Source: Burkholderiales bacterium (lineage in GTDB: Bacteria > Pseudomonadota > Gammaproteobacteria > Burkholderiales > Ga0077523). Taken from it: a DNA stretch of 64,000 nt. The position numbers and the translations under genes were made by a program. The stretch is from the NCBI GenBank assembly GCA_019745565.1, contig JAIESW010000015.1, positions 82,450 to 146,449 on the forward strand, in the 5' to 3' direction. The notes below the pieces were generated by a model. It had not been told where the DNA came from and did not search any database. It saw only the letters and a program-made list of their open reading frames with translations. Each line of letters starts with the position of its first letter. The stretch's first letter is position 1. This document shows positions 20,601 through 28,815 of the stretch, in pieces.

Positions 20601-21405
20601 CGTCCACAACCACCTCGCGCTGCCGAAGGAGGACGAGAAGATCCGCTTCCGCGACATCCAGGCGCAGCCGCGCAAGATCATCTCCAGCCCCACGTGGTCC
20701 GGGATCGAATCGGAGAAGGTGAGCTACAACGCCGGCTGGACCAACGTCCACGAGCTGATCCCGTGGCGCACGCTCACCGGTCGCCAGCAGTTCTACCAGG
20801 ACCACGACTGGATGCGCGCGTTCGGCGAGGGGCTCGTGGCCTATCGGCCGCCGGTGGATCTCAAGGCCGCGGCGCCGATGGTGGGCCAGCGCGGCAACGG
20901 GCAGAAGGAGGTGGTGCTCAACTTCATCACACCGCACCAGAAGTGGGGCATCCATTCCACCTATACCGACAACCTGATCATGCTGACGCTGTCGCGCGGC
21001 GGACCCATCGTGTGGCTGTCGGAGACCGATGCTGCCAGCGCCGGGATCGTCGACAACGACTGGATCGAGCTCTACAACCTGAACGGTGCGATCACCGCGC
21101 GTGCCGTGGTGAGCCAGCGCGTCAATCCGGGTATGTGCCTCATGTACCACGCCCAGGAGAAGATCGTGAACGTACCCGGCTCCGAGATCACCGGGACCCG
21201 CGGCGGCATCCACAACTCGGTGACGCGCTGCGTGACCAAGCCCACGCACATGATCGGTGGCTACGCGCAGCTCTCCTACGGCTTCAACTATTACGGGACG
21301 ATCGGCACCAACCGCGACGAGTTCGTGATCGTGCGGCGGATGGCGAAGGTCGACTGGATGGATGCGCCCGCCGCGGCGGGAGACGTGAAGGGAGACGGAC
21401 GATGA
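17653..21405 (+). CDS. narG: Respiratory nitrate reductase alpha subunit NarG
   Basis: 1250 residues, full length. The N-terminal FS0 cluster ligands are H50, C54 and C58 ([11 protein letters not shown]), with a fourth Cys in EPRGCSRG. The molybdenum-ligand region [20 protein letters not shown] is intact. The cytoplasmic catalytic subunit holds Mo-bisMGD and reduces nitrate to nitrite (EC 1.7.5.1). Start GTG 17653 gives the typical [11 protein letters not shown]. It overlaps narH by 4 bp (ATGA). Confidence 0.98.
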   Translation: [1250 protein letters not shown]

Positions 21406-22925
21406 AGGTACGCGCGCAGATCGGGATGGTGCTGAACCTCGACAAGTGCATCGGGTGCCACACCTGTTCGGTAACCTGCAAGAACGTGTGGACCAACCGC
21501 GAAGGCATGGAGTACGCGTGGTTCAACAACGTGGAGACGAAGCCCGGCATCGGCTATCCGAAGGAGTGGGAGAACCAGGACCGGTGGCGGGGCGGCTGGG
21601 TGCGCAAGCCCGACGGGCGCATCGAGCCGCGCCAGGGCGGTCGTTGGCAGCTGCTCATGAAGATATTCGCCAATCCGCACCTGCCGCAGATCGACGACTA
21701 CTACGAGCCGTTCACGTTCGACTACCAGCACCTGCACGTGGCGCCGGAGATGCAGGCCGCGCCCGTCGCGAGACCCCGCAGCCTGGTCACGGGTCAGCGC
21801 ATGGAGAAGATCGAGTGGGGGCCGAACTGGGAGGAGATCCTCGGCGGCGAGTTCGAGAAGCGCTCGAAGGACGCGAACTTCGAGGCGGTGCAGAAGGACA
21901 TCTACGGACAGTTCGAGAACACCTTCATGATGTACCTGCCGCGCCTGTGCGAGCACTGCCTCAACCCGGCGTGCGTCGCGTCCTGCCCGTCGGGGTCCAT
22001 CTACAAGCGCGAGGAGGACGGCATCGTCCTCATCGACCAGGACAAGTGCCGCGGCTGGCGCATGTGCGTGTCGGGCTGCCCGTACAAGAAGATCTATTAC
22101 AACTGGTCCTCGGGCAAGGCGGAGAAGTGCACGTTCTGCTATCCGCGCATCGAGGCGGGCCAGCCCACGGTTTGCTCGGAAACCTGCGTGGGCCGCATCC
22201 GCTACCTCGGTGTGCTGCTGTACGACGCCGATGCCATCGAGGCGGCCGCCGCCGTGGCCGACACGAAGGAACTGTACCGGGCGCAGCTCGGCATCTTCCT
22301 CGACCCGCACGATCCGAAGGTGATCGAGCAGGCGCGCCGCGACGGCGTGCCGGGTCCGTGGCTGGAGGCGGCGAAACGTTCGCCGGTCTATCGGATGGCG
22401 GTGGACTGGAAGGTGGCGCTGCCGCTGCATCCGGAGTACCGCACGCTGCCGATGGTCTGGTACGTGCCGCCGCTCTCGCCGATCCAGGCGGCGGCGAACA
22501 GCGGCGACATCGGCACCTTCGGGGCGCTGCCCGACGTGCGCAGTCTGCGCATCCCGGTGCGCTACCTCGCGAACCTGCTCACGGCGGGCGACGAGGCGCC
22601 GGTGATCGCAGCGCTCGAGCGGATGCTCGCCATGCGCGCGTTCATGCGCGGCCGGCACGTGGAGCGGCGCGACGACCCGGCGGTGCTGGCCCAGGCAGGC
22701 CTCACCGTCGCGGAGGTGGAGGACATGTACCACACCTTCGCCATCGCCAACTACGAGGATCGCTTCGTCATACCGACCACGCACCGCGAGTACGCGGAAG
22801 ACGCCTTCGAGCTGCGCGGGAGCTGCGGCTTCTCGTTCGGCAACGGCTGTTCCGACGGCACGAGCGCACCGAGCCTGTTCGGCGGCAAGCGCAAGAAGAT
22901 CATCCCGATCGCGGTGAAGTCCTGA
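21402..22925 (+). CDS. narH: Respiratory nitrate reductase beta subunit NarH
   Basis: 507 residues with four cysteine groups for iron-sulfur clusters: CIGCHTCSVTC near residue 16, CEHCLNPACVASC, CRGWRMCVSGC (Trp in the second ligand position marks the [3Fe-4S] cluster) and CTFC with a later CSETC. It carries electrons from NarI hemes to NarG on the cytoplasmic face. The start overlaps the narG stop, indicating coupled translation. Confidence 0.98.
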   Translation: MKVRAQIGMVLNLDKCIGCHTCSVTCKNVWTNREGMEYAWFNNVETKPGIGYPKEWENQDRWRGGWVRKPDGRIEPRQGGRWQLLMKIFANPHLPQIDDYYEPFTFDYQHLHVAPEMQAAPVARPRSLVTGQRMEKIEWGPNWEEILGGEFEKRSKDANFEAVQKDIYGQFENTFMMYLPRLCEHCLNPACVASCPSGSIYKREEDGIVLIDQDKCRGWRMCVSGCPYKKIYYNWSSGKAEKCTFCYPRIEAGQPTVCSETCVGRIRYLGVLLYDADAIEAAAAVADTKELYRAQLGIFLDPHDPKVIEQARRDGVPGPWLEAAKRSPVYRMAVDWKVALPLHPEYRTLPMVWYVPPLSPIQAAANSGDIGTFGALPDVRSLRIPVRYLANLLTAGDEAPVIAALERMLAMRAFMRGRHVERRDDPAVLAQAGLTVAEVEDMYHTFAIANYEDRFVIPTTHREYAEDAFELRGSCGFSFGNGCSDGTSAPSLFGGKRKKIIPIAVKS

Positions 22926-22951
22926 GCGCCGTGCGCCCCGAGGAGAAACCG

Positions 22952-23626
22952 ATGAAGAACGCCCAACCCATGAAGTCCTTCCACGCGCTCGGTGCCCTGT
23001 TGTCGTATCCGACGCCCGATCTGATCCGTGCGCTCCCCGACGTGCACGCCGTGATCGTGGAGGAGGCGCTGGTGGACCGTGCCGGGCGCCGCGCGCTCCG
23101 TGCGCTGATGCACGAGCTGCAGTCGACCGATCCGCTCGAGCTCGAGGAGCGCTACGTCGCGCTGTTCGATCGCGGACGCGCCACCGCCTTACATCTCTTC
23201 GAGCACGTGCATGGCGACTCGCGCGACCGCGGGCAGGCCATGGTGGATCTGGCCGGCGTGTATGCCGCCGGCGGGTACGAGCTCGCCCCGCGCGAACTGC
23301 CCGACTACCTGCCGGCGATGCTCGAGTACCTGTCCCACCGGCCGCTCGACGAAGCACGCGACATGCTCGCGGACTGTGCGCACATCCTGCGCTCGGTCGG
23401 TGGGGCCCTGCGCGAGCGCGGCAGCCGCTACGCGTGCGTGTTCGAGTCGCTGCTGACGGCCGTTGGCGAACCCGGCCTCGAATCGCTCCCGCGGACGACG
23501 GGCGAAGCCGAGGCCGACATGGACAGCCTGTGGGCGGAGGAACCCGCCTTCGGACCGTCAGCCGGCAACGCTGCCTGCAGTGCCATCGCCTCCGGCCGCG
23601 GCTGTTCGCCGCGCCCGGCTGCCTGA
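22952..23626 (+). CDS. narJ: Nitrate reductase assembly chaperone NarJ
   Basis: 224 residues, all-helical TorD/NarJ-type chaperone with ALLSYPTPDLI at the N-terminus and the conserved YVALFDRGRATALHLFEHVH segment. It binds the NarG N-terminus and is required for molybdenum cofactor insertion; it is not part of the mature enzyme. The C-terminal 50 or so residues are variable. ATG 22952 follows GAGGAGAAA. narI starts 14 bp after the stop. Confidence 0.95.
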   Translation: MKNAQPMKSFHALGALLSYPTPDLIRALPDVHAVIVEEALVDRAGRRALRALMHELQSTDPLELEERYVALFDRGRATALHLFEHVHGDSRDRGQAMVDLAGVYAAGGYELAPRELPDYLPAMLEYLSHRPLDEARDMLADCAHILRSVGGALRERGSRYACVFESLLTAVGEPGLESLPRTTGEAEADMDSLWAEEPAFGPSAGNAACSAIASGRGCSPRPAA

Positions 23627-23640
23627 CCCGGGAGCACGCC

Positions 23641-24345
23641 ATGGAAGCTTCGCAAGCCTTCGACTTCTTCGCCTTCGGGTTGTATCCGTACGTAGCCGCC
23701 GCGGTGTTCTTCATCGGCAGCCTGGTCCGGTTCGACCGCGAGCAGTACACGTGGAAGAGCGACTCGTCGCAGCTCCTGCGCCACGGGCAGCTGCGCCTCG
23801 GGTCGAACCTGTTCCACGTGGGCGTGCTGTTCCTGTTCTTCGGTCACCTGGTCGGCATGCTGACGCCGCACTGGGCCTACGAGTGGCTGATCACCGCGGG
23901 TTCGAAGCAGATGCTCGCCATGGTCTCGGGCGGCATCGCGGGCATCGCCGCCTTCGTGGGCATCACGCTGTTGCTGCATCGCCGGCTGTTCGACGAGCGC
24001 ATCCGCAGCACGAGCCGGCCGGCGGACATCCTGATCCTGATGCTGCTGTGGCTGCAGCTCGTGCTCGGACTGGCGACGATCCCGCTGTCGGCCCAGCACC
24101 TGGACGGCAGCATGATGCTGCGCCTCGCCGGCTGGGCGCAGCGCATCGTCACGTTCCAGCCCGGCGCCGTCGAGATGCTCGCGGAGGCGAGCTGGGTCTT
24201 CAAGGCGCACATGCTGCTCGGACTCACGATCTTCCTGGTGTTCCCGTTCACGCGGCTGGTGCACATCTGGAGCGGCTTTGCTGCGTTGACCTACGCGCTG
24301 CGACCGTACCAGGTGGTCCGCACGCGGCATTCGGCGAAGGGGTGA
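23641..24345 (+). CDS. narI: Respiratory nitrate reductase gamma subunit NarI
   Basis: 234 residues, five predicted membrane helices. His residues at the helix ends (NLFHVGVLFLFFGHLVG and FKAHMLLG...RLVHIWSG) are the heme b ligands. NarI oxidises quinol on the periplasmic side and passes electrons to NarH. Length is normal for the family. The gene is closely followed (4 bp) by the parvulin gene. Confidence 0.97.
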   Translation: MEASQAFDFFAFGLYPYVAAAVFFIGSLVRFDREQYTWKSDSSQLLRHGQLRLGSNLFHVGVLFLFFGHLVGMLTPHWAYEWLITAGSKQMLAMVSGGIAGIAAFVGITLLLHRRLFDERIRSTSRPADILILMLLWLQLVLGLATIPLSAQHLDGSMMLRLAGWAQRIVTFQPGAVEMLAEASWVFKAHMLLGLTIFLVFPFTRLVHIWSGFAALTYALRPYQVVRTRHSAKG

Positions 24346-24349
24346 GGCG

Positions 24350-25012
24350 ATGACGACGAGCGGAGCGGTTGCGGTTGCCGACATGCGCGAGCTGCTGCTG
24401 CAGCGCGCGGCGGAACTCGGCATGGATGCCGGCGCGGACCCGGAGCAGACCATCGAGGCACTGCTGGACCAGGAGATCCGGGTGCCCGACGCCGGCGAGG
24501 AGGAATGCCGCCGGTACTACGAGGCACGGCCGCAGCGCTTCGTGGTCGACGAGTGGGTCGATGCCGCGCACATCCTGTTTGCGGTCACGCCGGGGACCAA
24601 CGTGCCGGCGCTCGTGCGGCAGGCCGAACGCACCCTCGCTTCCCTCCGCGCGGATCCGACGACCTTCGCCGGATGGGCGCGAGAGTTCTCCAACTGCCCG
24701 AGCGGTCGCGATGGCGGCGATCTCGGGCGGTTGCGGCGCGGCGACGTCGTACCGGAGATGGAGACGGTGTTGTTCACGACGGGACCGCTCGGGCTGCTGC
24801 CGGAACTGGTGCGGACGCGCTACGGCCTGCACGTGGTCCGGGTGGATCGTCGCGAATCCGGGCGGTCCATGCCTTTCGAGGCGGTCTGCGAACGCATTCG
24901 CACCGAACTTGCGGGTGCGTCGTGGGAGACGGCGGCCCGACAGTACGTCGAGTGGTTGCGTCGACGCGCCGAGGCGCCCCGGGGCGACGCCGTTTCGCCG
25001 TTGGTGCAATGA
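24350..25012 (+). CDS. Parvulin-type peptidyl-prolyl isomerase of the nar operon
   Basis: 220 residues. A NifM/PpiC-like N-terminal helical part (1-60) precedes a parvulin domain with DAAHILFAV, FAGWAREFSNCPSGRDGGDLG and RYGLHVVRVDR. No signal peptide is visible, so it should act in the cytoplasm. Parvulins of this type often follow narI in betaproteobacteria and are thought to assist nitrate reductase maturation. The ATG lies 4 bp after narI. Confidence 0.88.
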   Translation: MTTSGAVAVADMRELLLQRAAELGMDAGADPEQTIEALLDQEIRVPDAGEEECRRYYEARPQRFVVDEWVDAAHILFAVTPGTNVPALVRQAERTLASLRADPTTFAGWAREFSNCPSGRDGGDLGRLRRGDVVPEMETVLFTTGPLGLLPELVRTRYGLHVVRVDRRESGRSMPFEAVCERIRTELAGASWETAARQYVEWLRRRAEAPRGDAVSPLVQ

Positions 25013-25016
25013 GACG

Positions 25017-25496
25017 GTGAACGAGTTCGGGGTCGTGAGGGCCATCCATGTGCTGGCAGTGGTGCTGTGGATCGGTGGCGTGGCGATGGTGACGACGGTG
25101 CTGCTGCCCGCTACCGCCGAGCACGTGGATGCAGCGGAGAGGGTGGCCTTCTTCGAGCGCCTGGAGGAAAGCTTCGCCCGGCAGTCGCGCTGGACCACGC
25201 TGGCGGCCGGCCTGTCGGGGTTGTGGCTCGTCTGGCGCTGGGACCTCTGGTCGCGCTTCCTCGACCCGCGCTTCTGGTGGATGCACGCCATGGTCGCGAT
25301 CTGGGCCGCGTTCACGCTGATGCTGTTCGTGCTCGAACCGTGGGTGCTGCACGGCTGGTTCCGTGCACGTGCACTGCGCGATCCCGGAGGCACGTTCGCC
25401 GCGGTCCGCCGGCTGCACTGGTTCCTGCTCACGGCGAGCCTGGTGACGGTGGCGGGCGCCGTGGGTGGAGCACACGGAGGATTGTTCGCTCCGTGA
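25017..25496 (+). CDS. Small CopD-like integral membrane protein
   Basis: 159 residues with four predicted membrane helices. The N-terminus (VRAIHVLAVVLWIGGVAM) has the His-plus-Gly pattern found in CopD-like and related heme or copper membrane proteins, and HWFLLTASLV holds another His. GTG 25017 is used as start, only 4 bp after the parvulin stop. It overlaps the next gene by 4 bp. A heme-linked role in the nar operon is plausible but not shown; family assignment is tentative. Confidence 0.65.
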   Translation: MNEFGVVRAIHVLAVVLWIGGVAMVTTVLLPATAEHVDAAERVAFFERLEESFARQSRWTTLAAGLSGLWLVWRWDLWSRFLDPRFWWMHAMVAIWAAFTLMLFVLEPWVLHGWFRARALRDPGGTFAAVRRLHWFLLTASLVTVAGAVGGAHGGLFAP

Positions 25497-25879
25497 GCCA
25501 CGAACTGCTGCGGCAAGTGCACATGAGTTGCGCGCTCGCGAGCTTCACGCTGTTCGTCCTGCGCGGCCTCTGGCGCTTCGGTGCCCTGCAGCCGGTGGAT
25601 GCACGCTGGGTCCACGTCGCGCCCCATGTGATCGATACGCTGTTGCTCGCGACCGCGGTCGTGCTGGCGAGCCGCTTCGCACCCTACCCGGCACTCCACG
25701 GCTTTCTCGCTGCGAAGGTGAGTGGCGTGATTCTCTACATCCTGCTCGGCCTGACCGCGTTCCGTTGGGGCCGCACGCAGGGCCAGCGCATCGCCGCGTG
25801 GTTCGCCGCGCAGGCGGTCTTCTTCTACGTCGTGGGCGTCGCCGTCACGAAGAGTCCGACGCTCACGCTTCTCGACTGA
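25493..25879 (+). CDS. SirB-family membrane protein
   Basis: 128 residues, four predicted membrane helices. The pattern LLRQVHMSCALASFTLFVLRG, HVIDTLLLATA, KVSGVILYILLG matches the SirB family (PF04247), small inner-membrane proteins whose biochemical role is not established. It begins with GTG overlapping the previous stop by 4 bp, so it is part of the nar transcription unit. Confidence 0.8.
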   Translation: MSHELLRQVHMSCALASFTLFVLRGLWRFGALQPVDARWVHVAPHVIDTLLLATAVVLASRFAPYPALHGFLAAKVSGVILYILLGLTAFRWGRTQGQRIAAWFAAQAVFFYVVGVAVTKSPTLTLLD

Positions 25880-25900
25880 ACTCAGGAATGGAGCGCAATC

Positions 25901-27127
25901 ATGAAATCGTGGTGTGTGGGTGCGACGGCGATGTTGCTCTCGATGTCTCTATCGGCGGCGCAGGAGCAGCCGGCGGCGGCTGATCCGCTGGAGGCCGTGA
26001 CGAAGGGTCGGTTGCTGCTCAACCTGCGGCCGCGCGTGGAATGGGTGGACCAGGACGGCAAGGCCGAGAACGCGACGGCATTCACCAATCGCACGCTGCT
26101 GGGCTGGCAGACGGCGGTGTGGAAGGGTCTGTCCGCCACGGCCCAGCTGATCGACGTGGCGAACTTCAACGACACCTTCAACGAAGGCCCGGCGGCGTCA
26201 CCGCGGTATCCGACCATCGCCGACCCGGACAACACCGACCTCAACCAGATCTACCTCGACTATACGGGGTTGCCCGACACGCGCGTCAGGTTCGGCAAGC
26301 AATCGGTCAAGCTCGACAACGTGCGCTTCGTCGGCAACGTGGAGTTCCGCCAGGTGATGCAGGTGCTGAGCGGCGCGATGGTGGAGAACCGTTCGTTGCC
26401 CAACGTCGAGCTCAACTACGCGCATTTCGACCGTATCAAGAACGTGTACGCCATTCAGCGCCAGACCGACATCGACCTCGTGCGCGCCGCCTGGACCTGG
26501 CGGCCGGACAACATCCTGGTGGGGTTCGCGTACTTCCAGGATCAGCCCGATACCGGACAGGTGACCGGCTTCTCGAACAACTCGAATCGCATCGCGGGTG
26601 TGCGCGCCAACGGTGCATGGCCGGTGGGGACGATGAAGGTCCTCTACACGGCGGAGCTGGCCCGTCAGGATTCCTATGCCGGTGGCGACGGCCGGATCGA
26701 TGCGAGCTATTCGCGGATCGGGGCCGGCGTCGGCTTCGGCAAGAGCTTCGTGCGCGTCGACTACGATCGCCTGGGCAGCAATGCCGGCGTGTATGGATTC
26801 CAGACACCGCTCGGCACGAACCATCTGTTCCAGGGCTGGGCCGATCTGTTCCTGACCACGCCGGCCCAGGGTATCCGCGACGTGTACCTGTCGGCCGGCA
26901 CTGCGCTCTGGGACATGCAACTGATCACCGAGGTGCACGACTTCCGCTCCGACTTCGGATCCATCCACTACGGTTCGGAAGTGGATCTGGGCGCATCGCA
27001 TGCCTTCACCAAGCAGATCACCGGCAAGCTCGAGTTCGCGTACTTCCAGGAGTCGGACCGGCTGGCGGGCACGGCTCGCAAGCCGGACACCACCAAGATC
27101 TGGGTGACGCTGATCTACCAGTGGTAG
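25901..27127 (+). CDS. Outer-membrane porin of the alginate-export-like type
   Basis: 408 residues: signal peptide to about residue 20 (SLSAAQ), then alternating beta-strand pattern and a terminal aromatic residue (LIYQW) expected for a trimeric or monomeric porin. Stretches such as LRPRVEWVDQDGK and IYLDYTGLPDTRVRFGKQ resemble alginate-export-type and related porins. It starts 21 bp after the SirB gene. Placement at the end of the nar unit suggests a path for nitrate or nitrite across the outer membrane; this is inference. Confidence 0.75.
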   Translation: MKSWCVGATAMLLSMSLSAAQEQPAAADPLEAVTKGRLLLNLRPRVEWVDQDGKAENATAFTNRTLLGWQTAVWKGLSATAQLIDVANFNDTFNEGPAASPRYPTIADPDNTDLNQIYLDYTGLPDTRVRFGKQSVKLDNVRFVGNVEFRQVMQVLSGAMVENRSLPNVELNYAHFDRIKNVYAIQRQTDIDLVRAAWTWRPDNILVGFAYFQDQPDTGQVTGFSNNSNRIAGVRANGAWPVGTMKVLYTAELARQDSYAGGDGRIDASYSRIGAGVGFGKSFVRVDYDRLGSNAGVYGFQTPLGTNHLFQGWADLFLTTPAQGIRDVYLSAGTALWDMQLITEVHDFRSDFGSIHYGSEVDLGASHAFTKQITGKLEFAYFQESDRLAGTARKPDTTKIWVTLIYQW

Positions 27128-27180
27128 TACCCGGCCGTGGTAACGTCGTTCTCCGGACATCCAGCAGGCGGAGAACGGCC

Positions 27181-27501
27181 ATGTACATGAAGAGCGCGGC
27201 GGAACGGGATTGGCAGCCGGCGGGCTACGCCGGGGGACAAAGGGTGTTGCTGCGTACCAGTCCCAACGGCGGGCGTACCTCGATCGTCGCCATCGAGAAG
27301 GGCACGCGCGTGAAGCGTCACCGCCATCAGGCCGGCGAGGACGTGCTGGTGCTCTCCGGCCGGATCTTCTCAGGTGGCTTCACGCTGTCCACCGGCGACT
27401 ACTTCTTCACCGACGTGGGCGAGGAGCACGACCTGATCGCGCTGGAAGACTCGGTGCTCTACGTGTCGTCCGACAAGCCGGTGACGATGCTGGAGAAATG
27501 A
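27181..27501 (+). CDS. Small cupin protein
   Basis: 106 residues, single cupin barrel. Metal-ligand pattern KRHRHQAGEDVLVLSG with a later EEHD is intact, so a metal centre is likely. It resembles ChrR-type/anti-sigma cupins that lack the N-terminal zinc-binding part. Its stop abuts the stop of the convergent YceH gene (TGA/TCA at 27499-27504). Function unknown. Confidence 0.75.
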   Translation: MYMKSAAERDWQPAGYAGGQRVLLRTSPNGGRTSIVAIEKGTRVKRHRHQAGEDVLVLSGRIFSGGFTLSTGDYFFTDVGEEHDLIALEDSVLYVSSDKPVTMLEK

Positions 27502-28140
27502 TCAGCCGCGCATGGTTTCGACCAATGTGCGCAATGCCGCGAGTTCCTCGCGCAGTTCGGCCACCTCGGCCCTGAGTTCGGCGACGTCTTCGGACGCGGC
27601 GGCGGGCCCTTCCGCAGCCGGCGTTACGACGATGGTGGTGTCGACCGGGCCGGCCAGCAGATGGGCCCAGCGGTGTTCGCGCGAACCCGGCTGCTTGGGC
27701 AGCTTCACGACCAGCGGCATGGCGGCGCGGGTGATCATGTCTTCCAGATAGGCTTCGACCGAAGAGACGTCGGCGAAGCGGTAGAGGCGCTCGCAGGCAC
27801 CGCGCAGTTCCGCGGCAGTCAGCGGACCTCGCAGCATCAGGGCGGCGAGGATGGCGACCATCGCTTCGCCGATGCCCAGCACCTTGTTGACGTTGTGCTC
27901 GTAGCGCATGGCGCGCCCACCGGAGCTTTCGATGACCAGGGTGCGACTGCGCAGCTCGTCGAGCGCCACCTGCGCCTCGCGCTCGGTCACGTTCATGACC
28001 GGATTGCGGCTGGTCTTCTGGTTGCAGCCTGCCACCAGCGCGTTGAGCGTCAGAGGGTAATAGTCGGGCGTGGCGAGCTGCTTCTCGACGAGAACGCCGA
28101 GGATGCGGAGTTCGAGGGCGGGCAGGGGCGGGATGGGCAT
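27502..28140 (-). CDS. YceH family protein (UPF0502/DUF480)
   Basis: 212 residues, two winged-helix-like domains with the family signature LVEKQLATPDYYPLTLNALV and NQKTSRNPVM, then LLAGPVD. A C-terminal coiled coil (EDVAELRAEVAELREELAAL) follows a low-complexity linker. The family is widespread and of unknown function. No operon partner is apparent: it is convergent with the cupin gene and a palindromic repeat lies upstream. Confidence 0.9.
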   Translation of the reverse strand: MPIPPLPALELRILGVLVEKQLATPDYYPLTLNALVAGCNQKTSRNPVMNVTEREAQVALDELRSRTLVIESSGGRAMRYEHNVNKVLGIGEAMVAILAALMLRGPLTAAELRGACERLYRFADVSSVEAYLEDMITRAAMPLVVKLPKQPGSREHRWAHLLAGPVDTTIVVTPAAEGPAAASEDVAELRAEVAELREELAALRTLVETMRG

Positions 28141-28175
28141 GGGGGGATTCTAGCGTCCGCGGCGTGTTCGTTCTC

Positions 28176-28260
28176 GCCTGCATCCTGGTCCCCCAGCAAG
28201 CTGGGGGAGGGGACTTGCACGCCTTCCCCACCGCAGGTGGGGGAAGCTTGCGATGGAGGC
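28176..28260. repeat. Palindromic intergenic repeat, family A copy 1 (divergent)
   Basis: Two hairpins, CCCCCAGC-AA-GCTGGGGG and CTTCCCCAC...GTGGGGGAAG, within outer ends GCCTGCATCC and GATGGAGGC. It has the same architecture as copies at 44353, 52605 and 62945 but more mismatches. It lies between yceH and the secreted-protein gene. Confidence 0.75.
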
Positions 28261-28279
28261 AGCGGGTGTAAGCTAAGGC

Positions 28280-28813
28280 ATGTTCTCACCGATCCGCCGA
28301 TTCCTTATCCCGGCCGCGTTGCTGACGCTGTTAGCCGCCGGCGGGGCGTTCGCCTGCGTCGAAGGCGACCTCCGCGGCGAAGCGGTGATCATGGAACGCG
28401 ATCGCGGTGCCACTGCAGAGGGTGAGCGCACCGGGCTCCAGGTCCTGGGCGCCGGTTGGTTCCGCGCGGTCTCTGTGGTCAAGAAGGGCGGCACCACCGA
28501 CGACACCACGGTGACCGTGGAGCTCGACGGCGAGTCGGCCATGAGCACGTCGTTTGCCGTGGCGAAGAATCCCTGGCGTCAGGTGGACTCGGTCAACCTG
28601 ATCGTGACGGTGCGTACCGAAGGCGACACCAGCACGTTGACCATTTGGTATCCGCAGGAGCTCAAGTTCCGCGCGCTGGCCCAGTTCCGCGTGGAGGTGC
28701 AGGAGGCGGGCGTCGAGGACATCAGGGTCATCGCGATCATGAACAAGCCCGCGCCGCACGAGCACATCCCCGGTCAGCCGGGGTCGCTCGCGTCGCTGCC
28801 CACGTTCAAGTAG
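28280..28813 (+). CDS. Secreted protein of unknown function
   Basis: 177 residues. A signal peptide (LIPAALLTLLAAGGAFA) is followed by C26, which could give a lipoprotein only with a poor lipobox. The mature part looks beta-rich and alternates hydrophobic residues (TVTVELDGESA, VNLIVTVRTEGDTSTLTIWY). No family was recognised. Its stop and that of the convergent DUF3299 gene share the palindrome TAGCGCTA. Confidence 0.7.
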   Translation: MFSPIRRFLIPAALLTLLAAGGAFACVEGDLRGEAVIMERDRGATAEGERTGLQVLGAGWFRAVSVVKKGGTTDDTTVTVELDGESAMSTSFAVAKNPWRQVDSVNLIVTVRTEGDTSTLTIWYPQELKFRALAQFRVEVQEAGVEDIRVIAIMNKPAPHEHIPGQPGSLASLPTFK

Positions 28814-28815
28814 CG

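Noticed and set aside
17581..21249. A 1222-codon open frame antisense to narG, and similar long antisense frames over nirS and the cytochrome b fusion
   Set aside because: They mirror third-position GC bias of real genes, have low-complexity Arg/His/Asp-rich translations, no ribosome sites and no recognisable domains.
27502..28140. Nitric oxide or nitrous oxide reductase genes in the region
   Set aside because: None of the frames in the window shows NorB, NorC or NosZ features; those steps must be encoded elsewhere or be absent.
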